Part shown: in pieces, positions 22,326 to 36,000 of the stretch | Layout: every line of letters starts with the position of its first letter | How positions within the stretch are numbered: the stretch's first letter is position 1 | Assembly: GCA_947179485.1 (NCBI GenBank) | Contig: OX359250.1 | Span: forward strand, 30,328,654-30,392,653 | Source: Allacma fusca | Taxonomy: Eukaryota; Arthropoda; Collembola; Symphypleona; Sminthuridae | Direction: 5' to 3' | DNA length: 64,000 nucleotides | Made by a program: the position numbers and the translations under genes | The notes under the pieces: model-generated | What the model was told of the DNA's origin: nothing | The model's input: the letters and a program-made list of their open reading frames with translations, nothing else | The model's database searches: none

Positions 22326-23840
22326 TCATCGTTTTGAATTAGGCTTATTGTGTTGGTTATTTGCCTTGGCAGCGTGAGTTTGGTAATGTTTTGCAAGATG
22401 GGCCTTTTGACGGAAATTCTTGCCACATAAATTGCAGGAAAATGGTTTCTCCCCTGTGTGTGTTCGAACATGGACATTTACTGAGTATTTATCTTTGAAA
22501 CCCTTGCAACAGATATTGCAGTAGTGTAGAGAGCGTTCCTTGCGGATTCCATTTCCATTAGTACTATTCCCACTGCTACTTCCTGGTCCACCGGATTGCT
22601 GACTGTTGGGAGAGCCATTGCTACTGCCACTGTTGCTCTTATTTGTAGGGGAGTAGGGTCCACCATTTGTGAGTCCATTTTCACTTCCTTGGCCAGTTTT
22701 CTTCAAACCAAAACTGTTCCCGTTGGTTTTCTTATTCCGACGACGGGGGGCTTTCCCTTGCTCATTTGTTGTAGTTGTGTAGGTCCATTTTGTGCTTAAA
22801 GTGGTAGAATTGATTTTTCTTTCGGAAATCTCTAATTTCTTCTTCTGTTCCTTCCCCTGCTGGTAACCTCCGAAGGGTGGGTCAATTCTTGTCATTATGA
22901 GTTCTTCAACGTTGGGGATATTTGCATCATCCCCAAAAATAGGGTCAATGACTTTCAATTCATAGTAGGGCTGTTGACCCCCGGACTGAGCTGGATCGGA
23001 AGTGGACGAGGTGGGGGAGGTGAGTGGAGGGAATGATAATACTTTACGAAGTTCAGTCATTTCATTCGGCGGAGCCGGAGATGCTACAACGGCTGTTAGC
23101 TTCACCACTTTATTATTATTGTTGAGGGCGCTTGCATTATTCCCAGACTGGAGGGCAGACCGGAGGAGAGAGTCATCACAGTAGATACCACTCCCATTCC
23201 CAATGACTTCCGAACTCTTCCGCCATGACATTAACTCACTTTCACTGGGTGACTGGGAGCCCTCCGTGGGGGACTCGCTGGTTGGCTCATTTAAAAATGT
23301 ACTACTTATGAGGTCAGAGGACACCACTCGGTTTTCCCCAAGATGCTGCTCAATCTTGGTCGTGACTATACTCCCACCATGGTCCTCCTCGTAAGTGACG
23401 AACAATGGGTCAATGAGGTTGGTCAGAGTGGTCACCTCCCCGTCCCCGTTAAAACCGGGATTGAGGAACCAGCCGTTGGGGTCTGCCGCCGGACTGTCAT
23501 CATCCCCACTTGCATTGGCGCTATTACCTCCGGATGTCGTATCACCCGACCACTGAAAAGTTCCTAAAACTTCGAATGTACTGTTGCTCAGAGTGGCAAT
23601 GTTTTGTCCACCTTCTCCACCATTGATGGGATCCGCGAGAAACATTTCATCCAGGAAGGATTTAATATGGCCTGTTGTACTTCCCAGATTATTGTTCCCA
23701 TCCGGTATGATGTAGTCTGTGGAGTCTAATAGTGTCACCGGCATCAGACCATGTGAGGACCCATCCCCGAATTTCGGATCCAAGCCCATGGGAACCAGAT
23801 CAAAGAACTCCGAGCGGCAAAGATCGTCACTAATATCCAT
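22326..23840 (-). CDS. C2H2 zinc-finger protein with two C-terminal fingers and acidic hDPxF motifs
   Basis: A single coding exon encodes 504 residues from the ATG at 23840 in good context (AACAATGGA). The open frame continues to 23894 only because the upstream intron stays open. Two C2H2 fingers, C-x2-C-x12-H-x3-H, occupy 441-461 and 469-489, joined by a classic TGEKP linker. The basic cluster KAPRRRNKK (363-371) looks like a nuclear localisation signal. Residues 1-330 are acidic and Ser/Asn/Gly/Thr-rich; four motifs of form (L/I)DPxF recur at 20-24, 143-147, 298-302 and 319-323. Residues 380-430 are Ser/Gly/Asn low complexity. The layout suggests a sequence-specific transcription factor with an N-terminal activation region and a short DNA-binding tail; two fingers alone bind few bases, so a partner is likely. 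I do not recognise the ortholog. The gene-poor flank is typical of developmental regulators (inference). Confidence 0.88.
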   Translation of the reverse strand: MDISDDLCRSEFFDLVPMGLDPKFGDGSSHGLMPVTLLDSTDYIIPDGNNNLGSTTGHIKSFLDEMFLADPINGGEGGQNIATLSNSTFEVLGTFQWSGDTTSGGNSANASGDDDSPAADPNGWFLNPGFNGDGEVTTLTNLIDPLFVTYEEDHGGSIVTTKIEQHLGENRVVSSDLISSTFLNEPTSESPTEGSQSPSESELMSWRKSSEVIGNGSGIYCDDSLLRSALQSGNNASALNNNNKVVKLTAVVASPAPPNEMTELRKVLSFPPLTSPTSSTSDPAQSGGQQPYYELKVIDPIFGDDANIPNVEELIMTRIDPPFGGYQQGKEQKKKLEISERKINSTTLSTKWTYTTTTNEQGKAPRRRNKKTNGNSFGLKKTGQGSENGLTNGGPYSPTNKSNSGSSNGSPNSQQSGGPGSSSGNSTNGNGIRKERSLHYCNICCKGFKDKYSVNVHVRTHTGEKPFSCNLCGKNFRQKAHLAKHYQTHAAKANNQHNKPNSKR

Positions 23841-24125
23841 TGTTAGGGATAGGATCCGTGGAGTGTGTCCTGTGAACCAACAATTGAAAATCAAATATCC
23901 ATTAGAAATTCATAAGTTCCTTCACATCTCAATAGCTAATGGCTACAGTAATTTATATCTGTCAATATTATATTCAAAAGTAGTTTCTTTTCAATGCTCA
24001 ATTGATTCCTACAGCATATAATACATGCTTCCTTACAAGATCCAGCCTTTGCTCTAATCTCCAAAGGAAAATTTAAGCTTGACAGCAATGCCGTCAGTCA
24101 GTCAAATAAGAACAACGAGTAAGAG

Positions 24126-24128
<3 letters not shown>
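23841..24128 (-). other. Likely 5' UTR of the zinc-finger gene with a 167-bp intron
   Basis: On the minus strand an acceptor (TTGGTTCACAG) ends at 23870, making 23869-23841 the last 29 bases of 5' UTR. A good donor, GATCTT|GTAAGG, lies at 24037/24036, so an intron of 167 bp fits the sizes of the other introns here. The spliced leader has no ATG between the donor exon's last 70 bases and the start codon. The 5' end is unknown. A CT tract begins at 24160, and a TTCAGTG initiator-like string lies near 24335 on the minus strand. Confidence 0.45.

Positions 24129-24160
<32 letters not shown>
24129..24160. repeat. (GA)16 tract next to the zinc-finger 5' end
   Basis: An uninterrupted GA run on the plus strand (CT on the sense strand of the zinc-finger gene), about 290 bp before its ATG. 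GA/CT tracts near arthropod promoters can bind GAGA-type factors, so it may belong to the core or proximal promoter; it may equally be a simple microsatellite. Confidence 0.9.
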
Positions 24161-24162
<2 letters not shown>

Positions 24163-25372
24163 AAGGAAGAAAGTGAAACTCGCTCATCAGCATGTGCTTT
24201 GCTGCACAGGTCGTACATAGATACTAGCCAAACTGTCATATATTAGAGACCATTCATAGTTTCATAGAGAGCGAGATTTCTGAAACTGTGAGAAGCGAAA
24301 AAGACCGCAGTAAGAAACTACAGAGAAACACTGAAGTGATTCACTAACTAATTCTAACTGTGATGACGACAGAGAAGAGAGCTCTGGGCTATTGATTGAT
24401 TTATCGGATCGAAATCAGTTGGAACAAACGCTCATGTCATGACATGATTTTTCACAATAACCCTATCTAAATTGGCAAAACGTGTCTCTCGGGTCAACTC
24501 TAGAGGTCACTTTATTGTACAATTATTGAGGACTGTTGTTGTTCTCTAGCTTACATTCTACATTAACAGGCAAACCAATGCCTTTAAAAGACATAGACAG
24601 ACAGCTTGGAAGAGGTTCTTATGTACAAAGTAAAAAAAGGAAGGCTACGAAAAAAAAACTTCATTGTAAAAATGTAGCGTATCTGCGTCCACATCATCAA
24701 ATCATCTCCTTCTTTTGTAATGTAATGTTAGTTGCATTAAAAATTTATAAACTGTACAAGATACATAGGGACTGTGCTATATCAACCATAGGATGCTGGC
24801 ATTAAAATGCACGCAGACGCTTGTAGATTATTGTTGTGGTATTTTCGAAGCTACCATCAAAGCACTTCCATATACAGTACGATACATAATATATATCCCT
24901 TGGCCTCACCGTTTCTGAAGCATGGGCAACAAACATTATGGTGAAATTCGTTTACGCCTCAGTGAGATGAAAACACTGCAGAATTCTGCATATTTGATAG
25001 GCATAGTTGTTTATGTACATGCCATCACTTAAATCATCTGTAACGCTCATGAGGGACGTACACACAGGTTTCCCGAGCAAATTCTCTACGGTGTCTGTAC
25101 AGATAGAGAGGACTTGGCGTGGTACACTTGGACAGGAGGGATTAAACTGTGAGTGAGCATATCAGAGAGGCATTTATATTTCCAATGGAGTCACAATCCC
25201 TCATGATTGTACATGTATCCACACAACAGACAACACGACGACGACACGTCACAATAATAAATAATAAGAAATTAAGAAATTTTAAAAATAGGGTTTCGCT
25301 TTCTTCTTAACGACCCTAAACAATAATTTTAAGCAGATCGATATCATCAGATATTGACTTATGTAGCGGACC

Positions 25373-25395
25373 AGAGAGAGAGAGAGAGAGAGAGA
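25373..25395. repeat. (AG)n tract
   Basis: Second GA-type run upstream of the zinc-finger gene, with purines again on the plus strand. Confidence 0.9.
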
Positions 25396-28172
25396 ACCAG
25401 AGACAGAGATACAATGCGAACACCTAAATTTTAATAAACCGCATATTCATAAAAGAAATGCAATGGAGATTGGAGATTATCGTCTTAACCCAAGCTGTGA
25501 GCTCACCATAAAAACGCAGTGGTGAATGCACGCGTTGGGATGCAACAAGAAAAAGGAAAAGAAATCTACATCTTAATAAATTATTATTATTGACACCGTA
25601 AATAACACCTGCGGTTTATTCTTTCCCAGCGTTCCACACCATAAATTACTCCGATTTGAATTTAAACTCATTCTAAACCTCGGAAGTACACGATCCCACG
25701 CCAAAAAAATGCACACTATTTTCTCGTCACTTTTTTCTTCTCTGACTGACTCCGCTACACAACTCTATCTAGTAAATGAACTCATAGCTCTGAGAACTGT
25801 CAGTGCAAATTTCATGCCCAGCACGGCTTGACTCAAGAGAAGAAACTCTTTGAGTGCGCTCGTAACTTGTAATCATTATTTCATTTTCAACAGAAATCAT
25901 AAATGTTCGTAAACGCTCAACTTTAGTAATTAATTGGTCACACCATACAAGACGGCCGAGTGAGTCCCAAAATACACATTGTGGCTTGGAAAATTATAGA
26001 TATGCAAAGCATATCATAAATGCAAGCCCACAAAAGTAATAAATATAGGATTCCAAACATGAAACAATATGAGCATCACCATCACCCTTGTTCGACAACG
26101 GTTCTCACATAGCCATTAACGCAATCCATAATCAATTATAGGATAACCTAAGTGACACGATTGCATATTTTCCTTGAAGATTACGCATGAAAGTGGCAGT
26201 AATGCAACCAGAGTGCATGAAAAAGTGGATGTACCGTGCCTCATGATTGTTGTCTTGAATACGTGAAATGCACTTGAACAAGAAAATCGTTACATGTGTA
26301 TATGGGATGGAAACAACCGCAGAAAAGTGCACATGGTGAAAAAAAAATTCTATAAAATTTAATGGTTTCGCCAGACTCATCGTAAAGTAATTCTTGATTG
26401 ACAAATTACAATCTACCATGCACAAGTACGTGCAGTAACTCCATTGAAAAAAAAAATCTAGCACTCGTCAACATATTCAATCTATTCACTTGTCATATTT
26501 TACATTTCTATTTTCACAAAATTAAAATTTTAAATTCCTCATCATGCATCTTTACACATGCTATATTAGATGAAACAACTTTAAATTATACTATGATACT
26601 GAAGATTACTCTTTATGACACACTGACACACACACCATGAACATCCGCCTGTGCCATCATCAAAGCCCAAAGGAGGGGTAGGCTAGTTTGATCGATTGCA
26701 TTGGCCCGAAACAACCTTTGCCAAACATTCCAATTACCACTAATTCTTTCCCCCCCCCCCTATACACAAATCTATTATTTATCTCGATAGACTTGAACAC
26801 CGCACAGCTACAGTTTCTTCTCCCTATATACGACTACTTAACCAGTAGATTACACCAAAGGTTATGTTATGACCATTGTGTATGAATTACTTAAGGATAA
26901 AGTAACTACTACAAGAATAAATTACATGGTTTTATTATGTCTTTGCATTCAATTTCCATGAAGGTTTACAGATGATTTTTGATTTGATTGTCCACTCTAG
27001 TATTGTACATTGTAAAGTAATGAAGTTATGGTTTCCCCATGTGATTTCAGTACAAGGCAGGACAGATACACTTCCATAAGTGAAATCCAGATGTTTTAGT
27101 TGATCAATAGATTTGGATTTACAATTATTGACCACCATGTCCCACACGAGCATAATTATCTGGATATGTAAGTACATCTACAGATCATTATATGCTACTT
27201 CTACCGACAAATAAGCCCCTGTAATACTAGGTGTATGGCGCGGATCACTCATAGTCAAGAGTCAGAGGGGAACAAGAAATTACCAGCGTACAAGCATTGT
27301 TACTTAATGATCATTACTATAGAGAAGAAACATTGATGTCATCCTCAACAACTCTGAAAATTGCATGTTTGCAGGTTTGTAAAACGATCTAAGTTTTGAT
27401 TACGTCAAAAATAACTGGTTCACCCAGACGCGTACGCCACACAAAACTTGGTAAAAGAACAACACCGCAACAGGGACAACGTTATTTATGCCCTATCATT
27501 ACTAATGCAAAAAAAAAGCATGTTACTCTCAATCCTCCGTTGTACACACTCATACAATCATCATTTGTCTACAGCTTTGTTTTTTTTCTTTTCTTCAAGG
27601 AGTGTCAAATGATTTGTGCATCGTAACAATAGTAATTACAATTACTGCCTATATAATACTAATTTGCAGTCTACCTATACATATGTGCGTGGAAGACAGT
27701 ATTTTCGAGGGATATTTACTTGAGCCGAGCCAGGGGGCAGTGAGCACATAGTAGTAAGTTATCAAAGCAACGTCAACCCTCGTAATCGTACCGTTGGGAA
27801 CAAGTGGATATTCCATAATAATTTGTACAAGATTCAATCATCACAACCAGATACACTCTTAATGCCCAATTTGTTAGCAGGCAATTAAAATCTTAATTGG
27901 CGTCCCATTTGCATGTCGTTGTAATTCTTTTCCCTTACCAAGGCTCAGGGGAATGAGCGCTCTTAAATTATCCTCAACAGTTTATGCATAATTACAACAA
28001 TCATTGAGTTCTCAACTTGATAAAGTATCAATGCATAATAATTATTGCCATTTTTCCCTCAGCTTTTTTTTCAGCAATAAAAATGTTAGATGCCATGCCC
28101 AATCCCTATCAGTCAGACACACCGATTCCCAACAACTGCATGCCTACAAAAGGACAGGAGCATTTTGACAAC

Positions 28173-28174
<2 letters not shown>

Positions 28175-28215
<41 letters not shown>
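28175..28215. repeat. (CA)20 microsatellite
   Basis: One of the longest pure dinucleotide runs in the window, uninterrupted, therefore likely to be length-polymorphic. Confidence 0.95.
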
Positions 28216-28216
<1 letters not shown>

Positions 28217-31200
28217 AAACAACTACTAGACATTTTCTGAAAAACTTCCCACGTGTACATAGATTACATGCACATACTCAGGAAGAGACAGCTTCCAAAA
28301 AGTTGCAAATAATTGTGAAAATACAGAGAGAGGACTCTCTTTTCTATAATAAACTTGGTATTTTACGATTCCGTCCACGATCCTAATGACCAAGCCCAAT
28401 TTGCTTTCAAGTAGTCAATGAATGGTCATACACTAAACAAATTATTTCTGTAAATTCCTAGTTTTTTGAAATATAAACAAACGACAGGCGAAGAGACAAA
28501 ACAAATAATGCATATGTATTACTGCGCAGTTTGGAAATCTATTTTTTTTTAACAGGAGAATAAGATCTTCTATTTACAAACCTCTTAATGAGTTTCCTTG
28601 TGAAAACGATTTTTGACAATTTAAGTCACGCTCGTCTGAAATTCCATTGAAAGAAACAATACAGTTGAGTCATGATATTTACATCGTTGCCTTAATACTA
28701 GCCATTTTATTTCTACAACGCCATCATTCATGCCAGCAATGAGGCAATAATACTTTACTTTAAGTATCTACATCTCTTCCATGCCTGATCTTTGAGATCG
28801 TGTCCATGTCTCATACATACTGTACATAACAAGAAAATCCCACACACCAACGCAAACCCTATCACTACTACGATCATAGACTTTGACAATTCATCCTCGC
28901 GCTTGATAATCGATATTATTACTCATTTCGTGATTGAACAGCTCAAGGTATTTCTTGTGAATTGAAGACAGAACAAACACAAAGGCCCTCATGTTAATTT
29001 ACGAATATTGATATGACTTGCACGCTGGATTGCCCCTTTGAATATCAAACCTTTTAACCAAGGGATTTAAAAACTTGGCCACCACGAAATCCTCAATCTA
29101 AAACTCCTTGCCTTCCTATCTCACAAGAATATTTTAAGAATCATTGAGGGGTTTCCATACAATACAACAACAACACACCAGCTCATAACAAGCAAGGGAT
29201 AGACACAAAAGGAGTATAAGAGAAACCTGAAACTGCCAATTGAATCCCTCTTGCCTTGGAAGCCTAATTATTGTCATGAGTAGGGTTTCTTATGTTCATC
29301 TTTTGCAAAGGCACGTTGCGATAAGAGAAAGTTTTTCCCTGACTGTGATCAAACAAGATAACGGAACTACGGAGATGTCGAACGTTCCTCACTCACATGC
29401 ATACATACAGATGCTTAACTCTACTCCTCAACATCCTTGCTCTGTCCGTAGTAACTGTACAGTTAATCTTACATTGGCAAGTCCTGGCCACACATTTTAC
29501 CAGCTCGCTTTATAACATTACACTAGCAATTCCAAATATGCACATATGCACGCGCGGAGTCCTATTACGCGACCGACAAGGAGAATGAAACTGCGTGAGT
29601 GCATAAATAACATACTTAATTACACATACAAACACACCTCATGTGTACATATGGAATCAAATCCAGAATTCGTCACAATGGATACTTACATTACAGAAAG
29701 CCGGTATGCAGGAGAGAAACACTATCATGTAACCGAAGCCAATCTCACAATACAACTAGACCTTTGTTAATATTCCATGCATATGCATATCTGCATTCAT
29801 CTGTACCTGAACAAACGTATACATGCAGGCACATTTACAGTAGAATCCTACCTGTGTAAGTAGATACACATGGAGCCATGATAATAAGTCATATATAGGA
29901 ATAGTAGACGTCTGTACATACAGATACGGCAATATACGTTATATACAACACACGAAAGAAAAAAACAAAGGGGATTTTCCTATTTCATCTCAGTGCCGGC
30001 CCGACTGCCTCATTGTGAGAGTTGAGTAAAATACTACGAAAACGGCTACAAACGAGTTAGCCTAATACAGACAGCTGTAATAAGACTTGTGAGACTTTGA
30101 CATGTCCACTAGCAAGAATGAACAGCAACAGCAACCGTGTCCCATACCTCGTTCAAGGAGTTGAGTGGGTACTGTGTATACTGTATGAGCAACCTTTTGC
30201 AGCCACCAAACAGTCCGTCAATTATTCATTCTGTAATAATTTCAATTTCATCTGTACGATTGAGGCTCAGAGCACAGTCTCAACGTTGGTCTCTTAATGT
30301 ACAACTTACTATGAATGTACCTCCATATGTATAGACACCTTACCCCTGGCTGACTGACTCAGCTCTAACGCAAACAATGATTGCTCGACAACGTAAATTA
30401 ACTCCACTAATGTAATGAATTATTCATGGGATATTAGTATAAAACCTGAGTAATACCATAGCCATTCGCTATCATTGAGTTACAAATTGGAGAAATTAAA
30501 TCTAGTAAAAAAAAAACTATTATGCTCAGCGGTAGTTCCGGTTTGAATGTAAGCATTGGATGTTCCCCGATTTTACTACCGCTTTGGGAATGTGAGGGAC
30601 GAGGGATTGCATCCTTAAAGAAGACAAAAAAAATGCTTGAACCCAGGAGGAATATTTGAATGACTGTCCTGTACAAACAGTTCAGTAAACCAACTCTACA
30701 GCTACTAGGTTACGTTATACGACTAATGGAATGAGTAAGCAAGCACTGATACTAATCAGTTGGTCGAAGCTCTCTTATTGGAAGCTGGAATTTGAAAACA
30801 GCAATTTTGATTGCACCATCAATTTGTAAGTAATCAGCAATTTTCCTCAATCATCTGCAGGTTCACAAATCAACATAAATTTATGAACTTGTACTACTCA
30901 CCACGGCGGACCACAAAAAGCAGCAAGTGACTCCAACTACACACTCCATAAATTATAGGAACACATACACTTGACTCTAGGGATACTCAAATATGGCAGA
31001 GTGGAATGTTCTTGTACCACCTTTAAATTCTAGTAATTACAATTTTCCGGTAAGTAATCCCAATCCTTGTGGATGCCTCTCCTCCTCTCATGAAAATATA
31101 TTTGAAAAAAAAAACAGCTATGAATCTTATATTTTCAGAGAAACGTTCGATTCATTGACATAATAAATTAAGTCTAGTTCCGTAACTAATTTCCTCAGTA

Positions 31201-32968
31201 TTGACAACTTTCTAATATAAAACTTGAATTAGCTCGAATTCCTTATTAGCACACCTGACGTGTCTTCAGGGAAATTTTATGCATCCTGCTACAACACTAA
31301 TGAAATTAGTAATAGCTCCCTCGTAAATAATACCTACCTTAGTCGTGTTTACTTCAGGATTAGTTTTGCATCCCTGCTTTCCTGTTTTATCAATTGTTTA
31401 ATTAATCGATGTATAGTTTTAAAAAGTTTTATATGTTCATCTTCTGGCCTATATGCAATAGTTCCAAAATCCTGTCGAGGATTGAGGGCTCGCAAGCATG
31501 CGATATTTTTATCCTATATCTATATATGTACAGATATTCCATACACCTTGCATTTCTCCTGTCATGCTTGAGAAATTTTATAAATTGACTGCAAAACTGA
31601 AATTCCACAGATAAACTCCTTGTTGGCAGCTCCGCTCCAAGTCTTAAATTTACAATTAAATAGCCTTGTAATGACTTGTGAGTCAATCAAACATTTAACG
31701 TTGATTAGTTGCGAGATGCTTGAATTAAATAACTTTAAAAAGTAGTTATTAAAAACAAGAATTAATTACTTTAACAGCTATATTTCATTTCTGAAAGAAG
31801 CTATCGTCTTGGGATTTTTTTTTATACCCTGAGCAAAAATACCACGCATGACTTGAGGATTAAGAAAATTGTGTTCTTTGTTGTAGTAGTAGTTAAATGG
31901 AGGTAATACACGGACCCAGCTGCATGCGCTCACGTCAATGTGATTCTTTTCACACTGTAGAGAACATTACGGTTAGTTTACAACTTCTTTTGATATACAT
32001 TACCGACCAATGCAATTAAGCCACTTTCTCCAAACGTCAATCTATAAGTTGCTAATTGAAGAAAATATTGAGGAAACAAAAGTGAAGATAGCAGGAAGAA
32101 AAGTTGATTTAAGATAGGAAAACATGAGCGAGCCATTTGAGAACGAGAGAATTGAAACACTTCAATTGAGGGATATCACTCTTGAAATTCCTTTAAAAAA
32201 AAACCCCCATCAGTAATTTCCAATACTCACAGCTGTCCCCATCCTCTGAGCAGACACACTATCTCTTGTAGTAATTAAACTGAGAAGAAAATATTAAGCG
32301 ATGTTGACTCAAAAAATCGTGACATCTGCCGAAATTCCCCGTACCCGTAAGGCAATGAAAAATTATTTTATGTTATATATCTCTACGTCTATAACCATGC
32401 TGTATGTCTAGTAGCTATGAGGATTACAGAGCAAAAGGCAGCTCGCCATGAAAATAATTTCGTTGTAATGAATGTAATTTAAATTTCAAACAATTACAAA
32501 TGCAGGACCCGGTCAGGTAAACGGAGCGACCCCCCCCCCTACATAAACAATTTGAATACTACAGGGTCATGCCTATCATCCCAAAATTATAATAGTCTCA
32601 AGAAGCTTAGTAATTAGCCTGGTATCTATCTTAGACGGTAGGTCATATCATCGATCAATTTGAGAGAGGTCCCTAATTTAAAATACAATTTTTATTCATT
32701 CCATAATCAATGTGTGGACAACTACGGCAGAGTTGCGTCTAGCCTCTATGGGAGCGGTGCGTTAGGACATTCCGTTACTTCTTACTTCTTGCAACACCAT
32801 CAATCAATCAAAAATTCACATCACACAGGGCTTTGTGCTAATTCATCGTTTATCAAACTGATCATTACTATTTATCTACAGTACTTAAACATTCAATGAT
32901 AATTCTTATCACACTTGAGCATTTCATGGCACATAGTTATAAGTCTTGGAATTCACTAACAAACTACT

Positions 32969-33058
32969 ACACACACACACACACACCTGAGAAACATAGA
33001 CATACTATACCTATAATTACATACATACATGCATGCGTGTGTGTGTGTGTGTGTGTGT
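32969..33058. repeat. Paired (AC)9 and (GT)11 microsatellites in inverted arrangement
   Basis: AC repeats at 32969-32986 and GT repeats at 33037-33058 are reverse complements separated by 50 bp that include a CATACATACATGCATGC stretch. Together they form an inverted repeat able to fold into a stem of about 18 bp. Confidence 0.85.
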
Positions 33059-36000
33059 ACCAGTCCATAGCTATCAAGCAACTTGACCTATTTTGTCAAG
33101 TCGCTGATATCCCTCATTTGTAATCCTGAGACCAGCGGGTCTTAAAACAATGTAAATGTCACTAAAACCGAGGAGAGCATGGAGCACTCTGAGCAAATGA
33201 GCATGTTAACGTCAAACCACCTCCCAACGCAAATCATGCTTTCTGATCTTCCTAATTTAAACCACTGACAAAAAAAAAAACCCCAACCGTCTCAAGTACT
33301 AAATACTCAAATATTATTTTCTTAAAGAAATGAAATTCTTTCTTTAGTTTCCGGCAGATCATGTCTGAGGAAGGATCATTAATAAAAATAAAAAACAGCA
33401 AGACATGACAAGTCATCCCGCTATGGTTCATTTTGTGCATTATCTCCGGTGACAGTCTGAAGTTTGCAGGGCGAGGAGGATTTCATAAACTGAGTAACTC
33501 ATCAACGATGGGGCATGAAACATTCTAAAAACTACACTTTTTTTTTACTCTGTCTCTGTAGTGTGTATGAAGTGGAGTGACGAACATTCTTGATTATTAA
33601 ATTATTAGTTGTATTTGAGAAGAGGCTCGGATTCCGGTTTTCCCCCACGGGCACAAAGATACATACACACTAAAGCTGTATATATGTAATTACATGAGGT
33701 GACGGAGACTTTCTTCAGGAGGCAAGGTTAATGTTCCTGGCCTCATATCATAATTTGTTAATGAGTCGTAAGATTAAGTCTGATGAAGAAAACACTATTA
33801 CCGTACAGGATTAAAATGTGCATACGTGCGTCACTCCGTGAGGCTTGTATGTATCTACATCTACGTGGAAAGAAAAACTCAGAAAGTCCACAGATTGAAC
33901 TGCAGAGACAAGAGACCAGGGCACTATTAGTCCTCACAAAGTTGACACACAACAAGAAATTACAAGCCTGGAAAGTGCATAAATAAACATGGAATAGGTG
34001 GGACGGGTGGGAGTATATAGGATCATTACTATCGTCTCAAGTTTTACAACACAACTACTGTCAAGACTCCCCCAGTGGTCGTCAAAAGTACATTGACGTT
34101 TTTTTTTCATCCACGAATCCATAAGCTCTTACTTATGCATATTTCAATGCACCCAACTTCTAAATAGGCTTGTTATAATCGCGTTTATTTTATTTTTTCG
34201 CCTAAGTTGACCCACAAACCAAGAATTTCTAAATGCCCATCATTGTCATTTACCATATCATCAGTCTCTTAAATATTCCTATTACTGTCTCCGTAATGTA
34301 AATAGTACACTTGTCCTCATCATGTCGACAAGTCCGTCTACAAGAGATGAACGCGCTATATCCCATTACCACCAGAGCTCTCCAGGTGTTCCTTTAGATA
34401 TACGAAAGTTTAAATTTAAAGAGTCTACAGAGTTACTATACACAGTACAGTACTCACTACCTTTTTCTTTTAAAGCTTGAAGCTTTTTCAATGTTGTGCA
34501 TGACCAGGGGAACACTCTGAGACTGAACGGATACCGAAACGAACTCCCCAACGTTCTATTCATTTCACATACCCACCAAAATAATAATGTAGCCATAACC
34601 AACGTTTCTTTCCGAACGTTATAATTAAGTTACCAACCATAAAATTAGACTTGAACCATTTAAGGGATTTGTAATTTCCTATTTTTTTCTTTCATAATTA
34701 CACAGGCATTCAAACCCAACAATTTATTACTATTGAGAGTTGATTTAAAAATCCTTGCCAATCCAAAATAAATCTTTCGCTTGGAAATCAATTCGGGGTG
34801 AATCGAAGCTCGAAAAGAAACATTGACTCAAAAACTTACTATTGCTCAAAAGCTATCTGTATGCTGTATATGCACACGAGCTTTCAGTTGACAATACAAA
34901 GTGTACTGTATATGAAAGCCCTAATCCGAGCGTGTTGAGAGTTAACAGAAGCTGAAACAATGGTTGAGACCTCAAAACCCTCCAAGGCTCCATGACTCTA
35001 TGAATAAAAGCTTTTTCAAAGCTCTTTCAAGCTCTCGTACATTGAGTGCAAGGAAAGACAAAAAGAGAATCCTTAAAGAGTGAAGGACTTGTCAGATGAA
35101 CTGACTCAATATTTTATATCAGTATTTAAACGCCACGTATCCATTATGGAAAAGGCTGGGGAGGTTATAACAACAACAAAAAAAACGTTTTTAGAAACAA
35201 GACCATGCTTACAACACCGATGAATATCTACCACGATAACCGTGTCCTGAAGAGAAAAAAAAAGTTGAATGCATAAAAAGGGCATAACGGAATTGAGCGT
35301 AAAATGCCAAGGAAAAAAAGGAATACCTCGGAAGGTTTTATGTTAAGTTGTCAGGAAATTGATACCAATAAATAAAATAAATATGGAAATTTAAACGCAT
35401 AGAGACCTGAGACTTCTCATGCACGCATTTAATTCCTTTGACGACACACAGGGCCCCACACAAAAACAAAAATCCCGAAAATATAACCTTTACAGGGTAT
35501 AAACTAAAAGGACAACTGCCGCAAACTGAGCATCGAACTTTGTACAGTTAATGTCGGAGAATGTAAACACTCATGAAATATACTACATACTTGAAAATTT
35601 TATTACCATATATTATTTACATACATGAGATACTGGGATCTATCTCCATACACACAAATATTTTTGGCTGATACTGCGGGAGGTGGGAAAACCACACTGA
35701 ACCATAGAGAATACATATAGTAGTGTGTAATACAGCAATAATATCCCTCAAGCTCACATATGTTGATCCACCTGCGAGTGTGTCTTGAGGAAAATAATTA
35801 TTAACCCAAGGAGGAGTTGGTGCTTTAAGTTTGAAAACACTACAGACACTAGAGAGCCTAAAGTAGTGTGTGCAACCGAAGAGGGTTGTTAAGATTTTAA
35901 TAAATGGTCTGTAAAATTTCAATATATATGACGTTTGTGATCAGATGCGACTCTCAATTTCTCTCCTATCTAAGAAGGTAGTACTTAATCTAAATCAGCG

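Noticed and set aside
23841-23894. N-terminal extension of the zinc-finger protein by 18 residues
   Set aside because: It runs through a splice acceptor and into the presumed intron; the internal ATG at 23840 has much better context.
26132-26464. 110-codon minus-strand frame
   Set aside because: Phe/His/Tyr-rich AT product with a lysine/phenylalanine homopolymer origin and no motif.
28017-28386. Open frames with His-Thr strings
   Set aside because: They are written by the CA microsatellite and its flanks. The same applies to frames at 47182-47391, 48928-49116 and 63232-63496.
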